Source: Marisa cornuarietis (taxonomy: Eukaryota; Mollusca; Gastropoda; Architaenioglossa; Ampullariidae). Taken from it: DNA of 64,000 bases. The DNA lies in the NCBI GenBank assembly GCA_004794655.1, contig SMMW01000575.1, positions 8,132,501 through 8,196,500 on the forward strand, written 5' to 3'. Position 1 is the stretch's first letter. Each line of letters begins with the position of its first letter. The notes beneath the pieces are model-generated. The model did no database searches. It saw only the letters and a program-made list of their open reading frames with translations, and was not told the DNA's origin. The position numbers were made by a program, and so were the translations under genes. Positions 24,447 to 36,400 of the stretch are shown here, piece by piece.

Positions 24447-24646
24447 TTACAAAAATACTGAGCTGAAAATAGTGAATAAACTTAATAAAGCTTTAGAACT
24501 GCCAAATTCTCTCTTAACACCTTTCTCAACGTAGTATGATTCGCTTAAATTCTCTTTTTTGATCACTGATTTACAGAGTCCAGCCTCAGGGATATCAGAC
24601 ACTAGTTCGTCTGCAGGCTGTCGCTCGTGTATTCGCACGGCCAGTC
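24447..24646 (-). CDS. Candidate terminal coding exon, unknown protein
   Basis: On the minus strand a strong acceptor, a pyrimidine-rich tract ending TTTGCAG, stands before 24646. From there a frame of 65 residues (entered with two bases of a split codon) runs to TAA at 24447. The peptide is complex and normal in composition ('HERQPADELVSDIPEAGL'…) and ends in a hydrophobic stretch after 'GSS' ('KALLSLFTIFSSVFL'). That shape would fit a GPI-anchor signal or a short membrane tail. A poly(A) signal lies about 350 bases downstream. No upstream exon was found in the window on the same strand, and I recognise no family. It may be chance. Confidence 0.3.
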
Positions 24647-24652
24647 CTGCAA

Positions 24653-27128
24653 ATGGTAAAAGATACAAAAGCTGTTAACTTTTTAGAGTTGATAGCATGA
24701 GTAAACTATCAGATATGCTGAAGTGAACTGAAATCGGGATTTTAAACCGTTTATCAACACTTTGCGCGGCTAGACTGCATCAAAAGATTTACTGTCCCTC
24801 TAAGATGGTACACGGCACATATTTGACTAAATAACAGTTCAGCAGTTTTGTGTGGGAAAGGGGTTGGAGGACTGTGGACGGGTTTGTATCGTCTTTCACA
24901 AAATGTGTCAGTACAATTCAGAAATATATATATATATACATATCTCAGGCTAAAAAGTCTCTCAGTGTGCACCACAGTTTCTTTGTGACCTTTCCTCCCT
25001 CTCCCCACATTCCCCGTCCTCGAGCATCCACCAGTTTAATAGAAAGGATAACTCGCTTTTCATGAGCAAATAAAAAGACACGGACTTGGGCGCTCCGCTG
25101 GCGTGCTGTCACTACAGCACATGAAAAACAAGGGGCGAAGGTGGATGTGGTCTCTCTCCTTTACGATGCAAGCCCAGTCTGTGGATGCCGATGAAAGAGT
25201 CGGCATACAGCGAGGAAGAGTGGGCATACATACAGCGAGGCCGCTGGTGTTTCTGATGGGGCGCCACAATATTTGGCTTGCTGGCTACCGCGCTCAGAGA
25301 GTGGGGTCTGTATAAACAGGGACGGCGGATACACGTGGGTTATCTCCCTTTGAACAGGAAAAGATAATGAGAAAAGAAGACTCGCGGGTGGCGTTTTCCG
25401 GGTGGGCCCCACCCTCTGCTTCTAACCAAATCACCCCCACCACCACCACCACCACCATACACACATCTTTGCTTGATCAACGCCCTCTTCCCTCTGATCG
25501 TCAGTTGAGCAGATGCAAGCCAACCCACCATCTGACCCTAACCTTCATTCTTGATTTATAATGTATTCAATAAAATACCCTCGCGCGCGCACACACATAT
25601 ATATATATTTATACACGTGCGCACACAGCAGCGGAAGTCATCACAGAAACGCACACGCACGTACAAATACTCGTAATCTCTTCAAGGTCAACACGAGCGC
25701 TCAGAGAAAATCGCTGGAAATAGAGCAGTACGTATTCCAGTGGTATTTTATGAAGAAGAGGCACGAGAAATATTATATTAATGTTTATTTTTCTTAGTCA
25801 CACTTGGAGTTGTTGATAAAACAGGAAGTGACTAAAGGGCAGTACTTCTAAAAATAGCATCGTCTGTATGAGTTGAATTCAATGAGGAAAGATGTAATCC
25901 TCGGTAAAAGAAAACAGACCAGGACACAGGATGCTGTTGCTGAATGTTCTCTTCAGCACTCAGAAGGAGTTAGTTCCTAAACATACTGGCTACACACGCT
26001 AGCGGATTAACTTTGTCCAGACATCTGTACAATTATGCTTTGTTCAAACGTCCCCACACCGTACTCGAGAAATTGCTCAAAACATTTCAAAACAATTGTT
26101 ATTCAGTCACATATACAGTACAGGCAAATCTTGAACTTTTAGTAAAACAAAGTGATCTTTTTCCTACAGCAGTGCCAACTATACAACAGCACGAGATGAT
26201 GAAACCAGCTACGACTGCTGGTAAAAAGCTTAAACAAAGATCAAGCACCGATAGGCAACATCGACCCTTTCTACATCGTCTGGAAGTAACATCGTGACAT
26301 AGTCACAAACACATCGTCAGTCGTATCCTTACCCAGCACAATGCTAAAAATAACTGACAGTGTGAGGGCACTATTAATATGCTCAAAACAGCTTTAAAAA
26401 AATGAAAAGAATTGAGGGTGGCAAACACATGAGAGTTTAAACTTTTGCATCCAACTGAATGAGGAAGAAATAAATTTTTACATCGATAAATGAGTATAAA
26501 AATTGTATGTTATATTTTTAATTTTAAAAAAGTCATTATCGGCAGTCAGTTGTAACTATAAAATTAAATTGCAATGCTGGAAATTAACCATCTAACGAAA
26601 AACGTGACAGAAGTTGACTTATACAAACGCCCTTTTGAAATGTGTTTATATTTTATTAACAATAATACACATGGCAAAATTAACTCAAATGCGTCCACTT
26701 AGTAAAAGACAATCAATAATAATACAAGGAGACTGCAATGACCGTGATTGTTACCCATTACATTACTGTCGAGTGAACTCCGTTTGGGCCCTTTTATTTT
26801 TTAAACTTCAGTTGAAGCTTCTAAATAAAGTTCAAATCTGAAGGGATGTATTCCAAAGTCAGCCGTTTCAGCTATTGGGCAAAATATCGCTTTTTGAACA
26901 CGACAAACGATACGAGCGATGTTTCTTTATCTGACTAGAAGACATGCCTAGATTTTGTTCTACTCGCTTTTACAAATATAAGAAATGGAACTCTCAAGCA
27001 CAGGGGAGTAGTTTTCTTTTGCTTTCCTAATGGCAGGTGAGAATGCCGATGTTTGAAGGCACACATCTTGAAAATTATGCATAATTATGTACTTATATTT
27101 TGGAAATTACTATTTTAAAATGAACAAC
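24653..27128. other. Non-coding, no gene recognised
   Basis: Holds short AT and CA runs (24924-24940, 25586-25605), a (CCA)n stretch near 25438-25456 and overlapping short frames at 25060-25560. No motif or splice-supported exon seen. Confidence 0.45.
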
Positions 27129-27162
<34 letters not shown>

Positions 27163-27420
27163 CGACGATGATTTATATTGCGCAGGTATCCATTCAAAAG
27201 AATGCTCACTGCGCAGCAAAAACAGAAGAGAAGAAAAAAATAAAACAACAGGAAACTAAAAAATAATAAAAACAGAAATGGTGCTAGGTTGTTTAAGTCT
27301 GTCTTAAGTAAACAAATGAGTCTTCAGTCTTTTCCGAAACATGGTTGCTGAGGTGATCATAAGGGAAAAAACGTTGCGCTCGTGTTGCCCTTTAAGGATG
27401 CAATAAAGGAGAATTCAGAA
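27129..27420 (-). mobile_element. LINE/SINE 3' end in antisense with (GAT)n tail
   Basis: A (GAT)n tract of about 14 units is followed by 'GATTTATATTGCGCAGG', the antisense form of an element end 'GCGC.ATATAAATC(ATC)n'. The next 250 bp ('AATGAGTCTTCAGTCTTTTC'…) look like the body of this repeat. Related ends lie at 2545, 14301, 39990 and 58463. The family is not named. Confidence 0.5.
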
Positions 27421-27969
27421 GAGATAGATATCTGTTAGAATGGACTATCACAGCTTTGGATCTTGAATAAGGAAAATATTAAGCGACAAGGGTTGCACAG
27501 CTACAGTAACACTTGGAAATGAACCTTGAAAGCAAACTTTTTTTCCAAAGCATAAAGTGAGCGACGAAAATAACATATTTGCAGACATGAGATGACATGA
27601 TAAGTTAGACATGTAATTCACAGGCTGACATTTGATGAGATGCGATGACACGATAGATCAGAGATTTAAATCACTGAGACTGAGTTTTGCTGTGTGTGTG
27701 CGATGACGACAAGTGAGGGAGGCGATTTGCAGACAGATATTTGCTGTCGAGATCAAATGATACCCAAGAGATAAATGCACACATACTGTTTCTGAGATGA
27801 GATGGCATGATAAAACCAGCAATAATTGTTTTCCATGGTCAATCTGTATCAGATACTAGTCAGCAACACATCACTGTGTCTGAATGGTGTCTACAAGCGT
27901 CACTCGCTCACTCAAATGTGTGTGTGTGTGTGTGTGTAGAAGCTGAAAAAACGTATGTGTAAAGCTGCA

Positions 27970-28001
<32 letters not shown>

Positions 28002-31000
28002 CTCCTGCGTTTCTGTGAATGGGGATCTGTGTCCGCGGGGAATGTGTCTGTCTATGTTTGCAAAAGGATACCGACGTTCACTGACTTCCATACGTAGAAA
28101 TTCCAGCTTTTATCATTTTCGTTCATCGTAAGGACGATACGTATCGACAATTCTACTGCTATCCTTTCACCCTCTCATTTTTCTTCCTTCGGTGTAGAGG
28201 CAAGAGGGATGGGGTCATCATCTTCTTCACCAACGGGTCATCAGGCAACGCTTTAAACGCTAACGGTGGCCGAACATGTCCACAGCAAACGAGACCAACT
28301 ATTAAAGTTTTTTTTTTTTTTTTTTGCTTTGCGAGGAGCACGAAACTAACAACCCTCTCGACCTTTCACCTTGTTAGAGAGGGGAGCTGATCTGAAAACT
28401 TACACGACAGCTCAAGAAAAGCGTCGAGGGATTCCAGTCTGAAGCTCTTCAGCTTGCAGTCCTCACGGGTTGCCTGCAGCCAGCTATCTTCAGCAATGAC
28501 ATCTCACGCTCCCAGCAGGGGAAATTTTAAGGGCCACGGAGGAATGGGGTGTGTGTGGGGAGGGGAGACAGGGGTTTGGGGGGGGGGGCTAAAGAAGTCC
28601 ATTGACGCGAACTGGGCGGTGAAGTCCACGACGCTTGTGTTGAGTGAGAGGAAGTCTGTTTAATTAAAGGCTGGTCCTTAGTGGGGTGGTCGTCCAATTA
28701 TTCAGGTTCCATTTCAATGATTGAGTCTTCCGGTTGGTCAAACCTCTGAAGCTTATTGCGTCTCCTTCCTAAAGGACTGACTTTTCGTCCATTTCATCAT
28801 GGCCAGCTCTTCGTCTGCAAGAGGAAATCTTCGTTATCGGCTGTTCCCACATCGTTGTCCCCCACTGCTTCAAACGCAGTGTACTGCAGCAATAAATCTT
28901 AGTTATATAGCAGGCCTTCTACATCCTCCATATCTATCATATCGAGTCTTCGCTTAAACTGAAGATCTGTAAAAATGAGACATTGCTCCGCACTGAACGT
29001 TCACTGTGCGTGAATGGCAACAATTAAGGAAATCACAAAACCATTTCCTTTCGCTTAACATACAATATGGTAGGTAGCACACACTTTAATGTAACTAACT
29101 TATTATAAGGTTGTTCTACCTGATTCGACTCAAAGAAAGGGGGGGGGGGCAGGCCAGGAAGGAGGGGTGCGCTGTTATCGTATCTGTTTGCCGGCCAAAT
29201 AGTTCCTCGGTCCACGGAACACTAGAAAAATCTCCGAAGCATTATTTTCTCTGGCTGTTTGCCGCAAAGGGGATGCTTTAATCAAGGTTCACACCGTGCG
29301 GACTGCCAGGGTCAGAAGTCAGCGTACCTTCACGGGTCAAGGCCAGCATTCTTCCGCCAAGAGAACAGCGACACAAATAAGTTCTCTGCTTATCTTCCCT
29401 ACTCCAAGGACATTGCGGACAGTCGAAAGCGAGAAAGAGGGAGGTAGTGAAGTGCTGTGACTGATCGGGATCAAAAGAACTAAAAAAAAAAAGTCCCCGA
29501 GGAAAAACGATTTTTTTTATAGTACAACTCATCCACTAAAGTGAGGACAACTGTATAAACGGCTTTGACTGAGTGTTGACACTATGCCTAGATACAACAA
29601 CTGTGCTACGTTTATACTTTAAACAAATCAACGTGAAGCTGTGTTTCTATCGTCTACCCAGAGGTATAAACATTAAGAAATGTACATGAGAGGTGGTCAA
29701 GAAGGAATAAGTAGTATAAGAAGTAGAAGCAGTTAAATTATATTAGTGGTAATTAGTATTGTTACAGTTAGTAGAAGCAGAGCAAGTAGAGAATGGAAGT
29801 AGAGAGCTACGTAGTAGTCATGGAAGTAGCAATAGTAGAAAAAGCAGTAGTGGCGAAGTAGTCACAAGGAGTGTCTAGCAAACATGGCTGTTCACCTCAC
29901 TTTCGTCGTTTTGATGGCCTGCTTCGTTACGCATTGAGCTTTTGGTTTGTTTGGAGACCGTGAACAGAGCTCACCTCCACACAGGAAACTGTGCTTAATT
30001 AATTTGAATATTTTAAATAGTATTAGTGGTGGTATTAGCTTTAGCAATAGTAATAGTGGTAACCATCAGCACCACTGGCAACGACAACAGCAGTGCCCAA
30101 ACCTGTTATTACCAGATGAATCTTCAGCACACGAAATGTGTGACAAAGACACACAAAAAAGATGCTAATAAACAGCACATCTGTCAGAGTAGCGAACCTT
30201 CGCAGGCCGCGCACTTCACAGAACATAAAATGCGTACTTGGAGCAATTTTCTGCCCATGTAAACACATCGCGCGCCTGTGTGCGAGCAGGCCTGCCCCAT
30301 TAAATTTCATGCTTTGAATGGTGTTGTGCATGACTTCCGCTGGATGTTATGGTTTCCAGATGTAAATAGCATAGCGGACAGGCACGCAACGTGTAAGCTA
30401 ATTACCCCTGTGGATCCTTCTCCCCCCCCCTCGCACGCACGCACACACATGGAACAGACAAAACCTGGGGAAAAACGTAAAACGAGACGCATTCCTTCAT
30501 ATGCGGCTGTTGTAGATGTATATGTGAGTTCACAAAGTGGGATTGGTGTACGAAGAACAAACATAGGTAGAGAAAAAGTTGCTTGAATGCGACTGTCTTG
30601 CACGAGGAACAGAACTTAGCACGAGCTTGCGACATTGGATGGTGACTTGGTGAGCATCAGTGGCTCCCCTGTCCTGTCCTTTGATCGGGTAGATGGACTG
30701 CGAGTATTTGTCTAAGCTTTTCGATGAGTAGCGGGGATTGAAAAACAATTATCATCGAAATGTTTGCACACAAAAAAATAACCTTATCTGCTTTCTTTTT
30801 CAAACATTGAAAAATGTTTGGACATCTACCCTACTGAGGAGTGGGAAGACGAGACTGGGTTACAGACACAAAAATGACACGGTAGAATAAATTGGTCACC
30901 TTTTATTCATCTGGTTGTGTGGCCTCAAATTAAAGAATCTTTGAGTAACTTTTCAAAAAGACTAAATTTTTGTTTATGAATATACGCATTATGTGTGTGA

Positions 31001-31474
31001 ACAAAATTCCTCTTAATACCAGAATTTCGGAATTAATTTTTGAACGGGTTGAGATATTATTTTAGTACTTGATTTAATTAGGTCTTATTCTCGCAATCCT
31101 GTTCACTTCTGGTGTGTTTTAGAGCCAGTGACCATGGTCTTGTGAGAAAAACAGGTTTACAGACCAGTAACGGTCATTCTATTTCGTTGCACCCAGACAG
31201 AGCATCAGTAATGTGTCTAACAGTGCACGCAGTCTCTACAACACAACTTACATTTATTTTCTAGCACAGTTTGTGACTTCTAAATAAGCATGTGCACCTG
31301 CTACGGATAAAAAAATGCATCAGCATTTTTCACGTCTTGAAAGAGATATGCATACCCATGTGTGTGAATTTTTTAGGGTGAAGAGTCGGCTTTCCAATTC
31401 GCTGTATAATTCACCTTCAGTAATCTGTAAGATCAACACAGCGATCATGATCTGCCTCAGCAGCAGCAGTGAAT

Positions 31475-31477
<3 letters not shown>
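27421..31477. other. Non-coding with scattered simple repeats
   Basis: (TG)n tracts at 27916-27938 and 27970-27996. Loosely repeated GAGATGANATGACATGATA motifs at 27581-27810. T-run near 28307-28325, G-runs near 28578 and 29140. Cryptic GTA/GTAGAA trinucleotide repeats at 29690-29880 and 30015-30060. No gene recognised. Confidence 0.45.

Positions 31478-31519
<42 letters not shown>
31478..31519. repeat. (CA)n microsatellite
   Basis: About 20 CA units. Confidence 0.97.
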
Positions 31520-31521
<2 letters not shown>

Positions 31522-31820
31522 GACAAGAGAGTGACAGGAAGAAAAATTAAATGTTTTTTTGGGAGGGTGGGGAGAGTGTTGTTTTGACGGCATCAGACGA
31601 GATAATTTAACTGAAAATTATTTTGCTTCCTCGTTGGCAGACATCACTATCCTCTCTGCAGCCGACCGTCCGTCTGGGCCATCATCGTGCCCGAGGTTTT
31701 ATCTCTTTCTGGGATTACTACCTGTCTCCATTTCTCTGCACTTTTTGTTTCTACAGATCGCGCAATCTTTAGCCACGCAATCTTCTTGTTTCTTTATCTA
31801 CATGCCTGGAGCTTCGTCGC

Positions 31821-31826
31821 TTTATT
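31821..31826 (-). terminator. Candidate poly(A) signal, long protocadherin form
   Basis: AATAAA on the minus strand, about 1.1 kb beyond the stop codon at 32934-32936. It is a possible cleavage signal for the long transcript. Nearer weak variants cannot be excluded. Confidence 0.3.
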
Positions 31827-32357
31827 TTCTGCTACGTGCTTATATTTCGGATCTTATGTTTACATGACTTTCACTACCCTCCTGGTAAGAAGTGTATTTA
31901 TACGGGTACTTGTCCCTTGGATTAAGTCAACTGCTTTGTGATAACTCATACTTCCTCGGTTGTAGAATTGACGACATTGTATCGCTAACAGTATTATGTG
32001 TCTGTAAAGCACTTTACACCTGCCGTGATATTAGAGAAAGGCGTTGTAGGAGTTGCTTTAACTGTAAATATCGTTTTTAAGTTTCGTTTTAAAGTAACCA
32101 TTTTTTTCCTTTTGTATGAAAGACACAATGAAGAGACCAGGAAAGAGGATAATCTTCACCATGCAGGTAACCATACAACACACACAAGAGACAGGATATT
32201 CAGATGTAATTGAAAGTACTCTTGCCAGACTGACATTAACTGACAGATATGGATGTCCAGAAAACTAAAATGTACGACATGACTAGCATTAACCAAACAA
32301 TGCTTATTTTTGTATTATACACAGAAACAAACCCGCGCTCGCACACGCACACACAAG

Positions 32358-32401
<44 letters not shown>

Positions 32402-32933
32402 AGCACGCACACACATACACAAAGCCAGTCTCACCATACACAGGAAACTCCATTCTCTGTTCAAGAGTTTTCGAAAGTTATTCTAGTCTTGTCCACAGGT
32501 AGCACGTGGGACAAGATAGTGATAGCAAGGGGTTGGGCGTCAATCCGACTTTCATTGCGTCATCTCTCTGACATGTCACTACTCAGTGACTCAACAGTCG
32601 CGTCACAAACCGTCAGTAAAGAGCAAACGCAGAGATCGGGCAGAATCCCTTCACGAACAGTTTAACCGAGGTTCATTCATCTTGGGATGAACCAGCTGGT
32701 AAGTCACACAAGATGTCAGAGCACAGACAGTCTGTCCTGAAGCAATAACACGCACGACGGCTGTCACGGACGGCTGCATCTGTTGGCTCTTTGTGTCCCG
32801 CCTCACTAGAGGAAACTCGTGACGAATCGACGAACACTATACATCACACTCACTTCACCTCGCGCAAGATGCGCGCGCGCGTCGGTTGATGGATGTCACG
32901 GCGCCTCACGTGCGCGCGCGCGGCAATCACCCT
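31827..32933 (-). other. Probable 3'UTR of long protocadherin transcript
   Basis: No reading frame of interest. It contains a (CA)n cluster with CACG interruptions at 32338-32420 and GC-rich runs (GCGCGCGC) at 32871-32920 directly after the stop codon. It is assigned as 3'UTR by position only. Confidence 0.4.
32338..32420. repeat. Interrupted (CA)n cluster
   Basis: About 20 pure CA units at 32359-32398, flanked by CACGCACACAAGCACG-type variants on both sides, apparently a duplicated edge. Confidence 0.9.
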
Positions 32934-33439
32934 TCACACGATGACGTCATGACTCATGGCGCCCTCTAAACGAAAGTCATCCGGGGTGACGGTGTAGCTA
33001 CCGGAAGTGGTCGTGCTGACGTCATCATCGAGAGCCGTGCTGGAGCTCTGCCTCTGGTAGGACATGGAGGAGGCTGACCTGGGTGGCGGCAGACGACTCA
33101 CCACGTTGTCCATCAGGTCCAGACTGTGCCTGCTACCCGACGGATGGCTGGACAGGCCCTCGGCGTACCCGCTGGCCTGAGCCGGGTGACAGTATGGCGG
33201 GCCGTAGTTCCGACGGTACGGGTGCGCCGCCTTGACTTGCGGCCTGCGACTTTCGTGGTAGCTGCCAGAGTACAGACATCGCGGCTTCGAGGACGACCTC
33301 TGACCCTGAGGGTTACTCTCAGGATGACCATGACTCTGACGGTAGCTGCCTACAGTGAGGGTCGCCGAGCTGTATTGTCCATGCCTCTCCGGGCTTGGCC
33401 GGAAACTGATCAGGGTAGGGTTACCCCTGGTACCGGCGT
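32934..33439 (-). CDS. Protocadherin alternative last coding exon
   Basis: 506 nt. The acceptor is a pyrimidine-rich tract ending TTTAG| at 33440, and the stop TGA is at 32934-32936. It encodes a Ser/His/Tyr-rich tail with 'GSRHSLDLMDNVVSRLPP', 'SMSYQRQSSSTALDDD', 'TTTSGSYTVTPDD' and the end 'GAMSHDVIV'. The TTTSGSY block is a familiar tail motif in protocadherins, which makes exon identity firm although the junction to exon 5 is ambiguous. The final V-I-V would be a class II PDZ ligand. GC content and codon use match the other exons. The frame on the opposite strand is a shadow. Confidence 0.85.
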
Positions 33440-36400
33440 CTAAACATTCATAAATGGAAAAAAAGACAAAATTAAAAAAATGTCAACATTATGCCCCCTC
33501 GTCTTTAACTGTTAACACAAAATAAAAAGCCAAATATAATGCTGTAAGTTTTCTTTTAACAAAAGGGAAAACGAAAATAAAAGGCTTAGTGAAAACACTA
33601 AATCATTTACCCCTGCAATAAACAATTGGTGCAAAAATAATCTTCCTCCTCGCCTTTTTATTATCTACGTTAGCTATTTTTAAATTTTGAGAGGTAGTCA
33701 TTTTTCTTTCTGACTTGGCCAAACGAATTCTGCTGTCAGTTTGACTGACAGCCAATTTATGTACAGGAGCTTGTCTGCTTCTGGCTTCCTTCCACTCAGA
33801 CAATAACCCTGACAAGAAAAGCGTCGATAACTTCCAACAAGCACACGTGACAATGATGGAGACGTGGGAGGCAAAAGCGAAAAGGCGGGAGAGTGCATCG
33901 TGCGCGGTGAAGGTTTTTTTTTTTTAGCACTGGGCATGCGCACACAGCATTTCGGGCCATAAAGAATAATTTGTAACGCGACGTGACACTTTGGTGCAAA
34001 CACTTACCCCCCACTCCTACACTTCTTTACACACACACACACAGTGAGCTTACCCCACCACCACCACCACCACTATTGCCAGCTACCCCTCCCACTTTTC
34101 CCTGCTTACGCATCTGTGTATGTGCGGCTTAAAAAGAGAGAGCAAGAGTTAGTGGTCGGGGGAACTCAAGTCGCTATCTTTCGAAAGACATTAATTTCTA
34201 GGAGGATAAGATCGAGGCTTAGCTGAGGGCCGGCTTCTGCGTGTTGTACATGACAGGCACGCTCTTTGTCCCACCCATACGTACCCGTCCCCTAGATGAG
34301 TAAATGTCCTAACATCTATTTTGTAAGCAGGTCTGTAGCTTCGCTGGTTTTTTTTTTTTTTTTTTTGCATTTTTGTGTTTTTTTATTTGCATGTGGTGCA
34401 GTGAGAAATGTGGAAGCGAGGAGCTTTCGCTCTCTATTGTGTGAGTGAACGTGTGCGCGCGCGCACGTGTGTGTGTGTTTGCGTGCGTGCATCTGGTTGC
34501 TTTCTAATGTGATCGTTAAAAGACTTTCTTTATTACGCTTATCGGTTCAGACATAAAATCCAGTAAAACCCCTGACAAAATATACCAAAATTAAATAAAT
34601 CACCACTATAGGAGATATATATATATATCGCCATGGATACGTAGTTTTAATCTGACAACAATTGCAGGTTAGTGTGAAAGGCATCCATCATGTGTTGCAT
34701 CTTTTGGCCAGGCACTCGCTTCTTAACCGGTGCCACACTTTCTGTCTTCTTCTCTTTCACATTCACATGTACATTTTAGAAAACTTAACTGATTGAACGT
34801 TATGTGTAGTAAAAACAAAACGAGGTGTTAATTAAGATAATTTTTTTAAATGAAGAAATTAAATAAAAAGGTAGAAATTACTGGTGTGCCTCCCTCTTGT
34901 GCTAGGAATCGCTACACATGTATTTCCATGTCAAAATCAGAAACCACTAATTATTTTAATTAGCAGGAATTTGATATTTTCTGTGCAAGGGTATTTAAAA
35001 TGAGGAAGATGGTTGTTAATTTTCAAAAGCAGAATAGGCAGTGCGACTTAACGATCTTTAACACTTCTTGTGAAGCCTCGCTTTATTTGCAGATGTTGTT
35101 ATCAGAAAGATTTTAATTTGTTTTATTTTGTTTTTTTTGTTGTTGTTTTTTTTTGGGGGGGTCTATTTAAGCTAGGTAGCATAACTTGATAACCTGAGTT
35201 ACTGTTCCGCTTACTATAGCTAATACTAACCACCCACCCAGCCGCTACTACCCGTGCCTTGCAGCATTCAGTAACTAGTTTATTTCTCTCATTTACTCAA
35301 GTTAAAAAAAAAAAAAGGCATCAAACTCTCCCTATATAACACAATTATACATTTTCCCCCTCCCCACCACGGTCACCACCATCCAAACAACATCTCGACT
35401 ACACGACCCCTCACTACTCTAGTAACGTAACGCATACTGACGCTTGTCCAAGGAGATGTCAAGGTGAGTGTCGTCGTCACTGGCGCCTTTGCCGCTGTCA
35501 CTGGTCCCCGACTCGCCGGAAGCGTCACTGTTCACGTCATCAGGCTGAAATGGATGACAAGGATGTACACTAGAGATCACTTCATCAACAACCGTGTCAC
35601 CAGCGTCGCTTTTGTTTCCTCGCCTATCCACCACCCGCCACCCTTCCCTGGCCTTTGAAAATATTATTTTTGTCTTGAGTCCAGTCGCAAGTTGGTAATA
35701 ATACAAATAATAGTAATAATAGACATCGGTTAAATTATGTAGCGCCATACCCAAGTGTATGTGATGCAGTCTGTGTATTTGTCCGTACGTGTGTGTGTGA
35801 GAGAGAGAGAGAGAGTGCGGGATGGAGGGGAGGGGGTAAGAAAGAAAAAGAACGAACGAAAAATTGTTTTAGGCCATGTGGCTTTAACAATGCGGAAGTT
35901 AAGGAAGCTAACCCTATTATTTACACAGCGTAGATAACACTCTGACTTAAAATTCACATTAAACACGCAGGACTTTATGTAACACGATGTCAGTCTTGTT
36001 TATGGCAGTCAACAAGATGTTGCTTATATACAGAGAGAAATTCGCCAACATTTTGCCCCTCTTGGTTTTCCCAGGCATTTTTAAAGCCGTAGAGGAACAC
36101 AGCCGCACGCATTTACGACACCCAGTAAGCTTTCCGTCTACTATGGAGCTCAAGCAGCATATTATAAGCTTAATGTGGGAGTCTGTTGAGTCCATCTTTG
36201 TTAGACATAACCAGGATCGTATGCACGAAACTTTGGAATACAAAAAAAATAGAGAGAGAGAGAGGTCTACTAAATAATGAAAGTGTTTCTTGAAGTACAA
36301 ATTAAGAACTGAAAAGCTACGTTTAGTTCTCCACCCCACGCCGTTTTGCTAACAGACATGACACAACATCGAGTCGTCAGACTGAGTTGCGTGCTGCACG

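Noticed and set aside
31559..31941. Hydrophobic plus-strand frames resembling a membrane protein
   Set aside because: A T-rich sequence gives Phe/Leu-rich frames by chance. Two overlapping frames look equally hydrophobic and neither has splice sites or motifs.
33113..33443. Open frames of 72 and 105 codons across the last protocadherin exon in other frames
   Set aside because: They are shadows of the coding frame that ends in TTTSGSYTV…DVIV on the minus strand.
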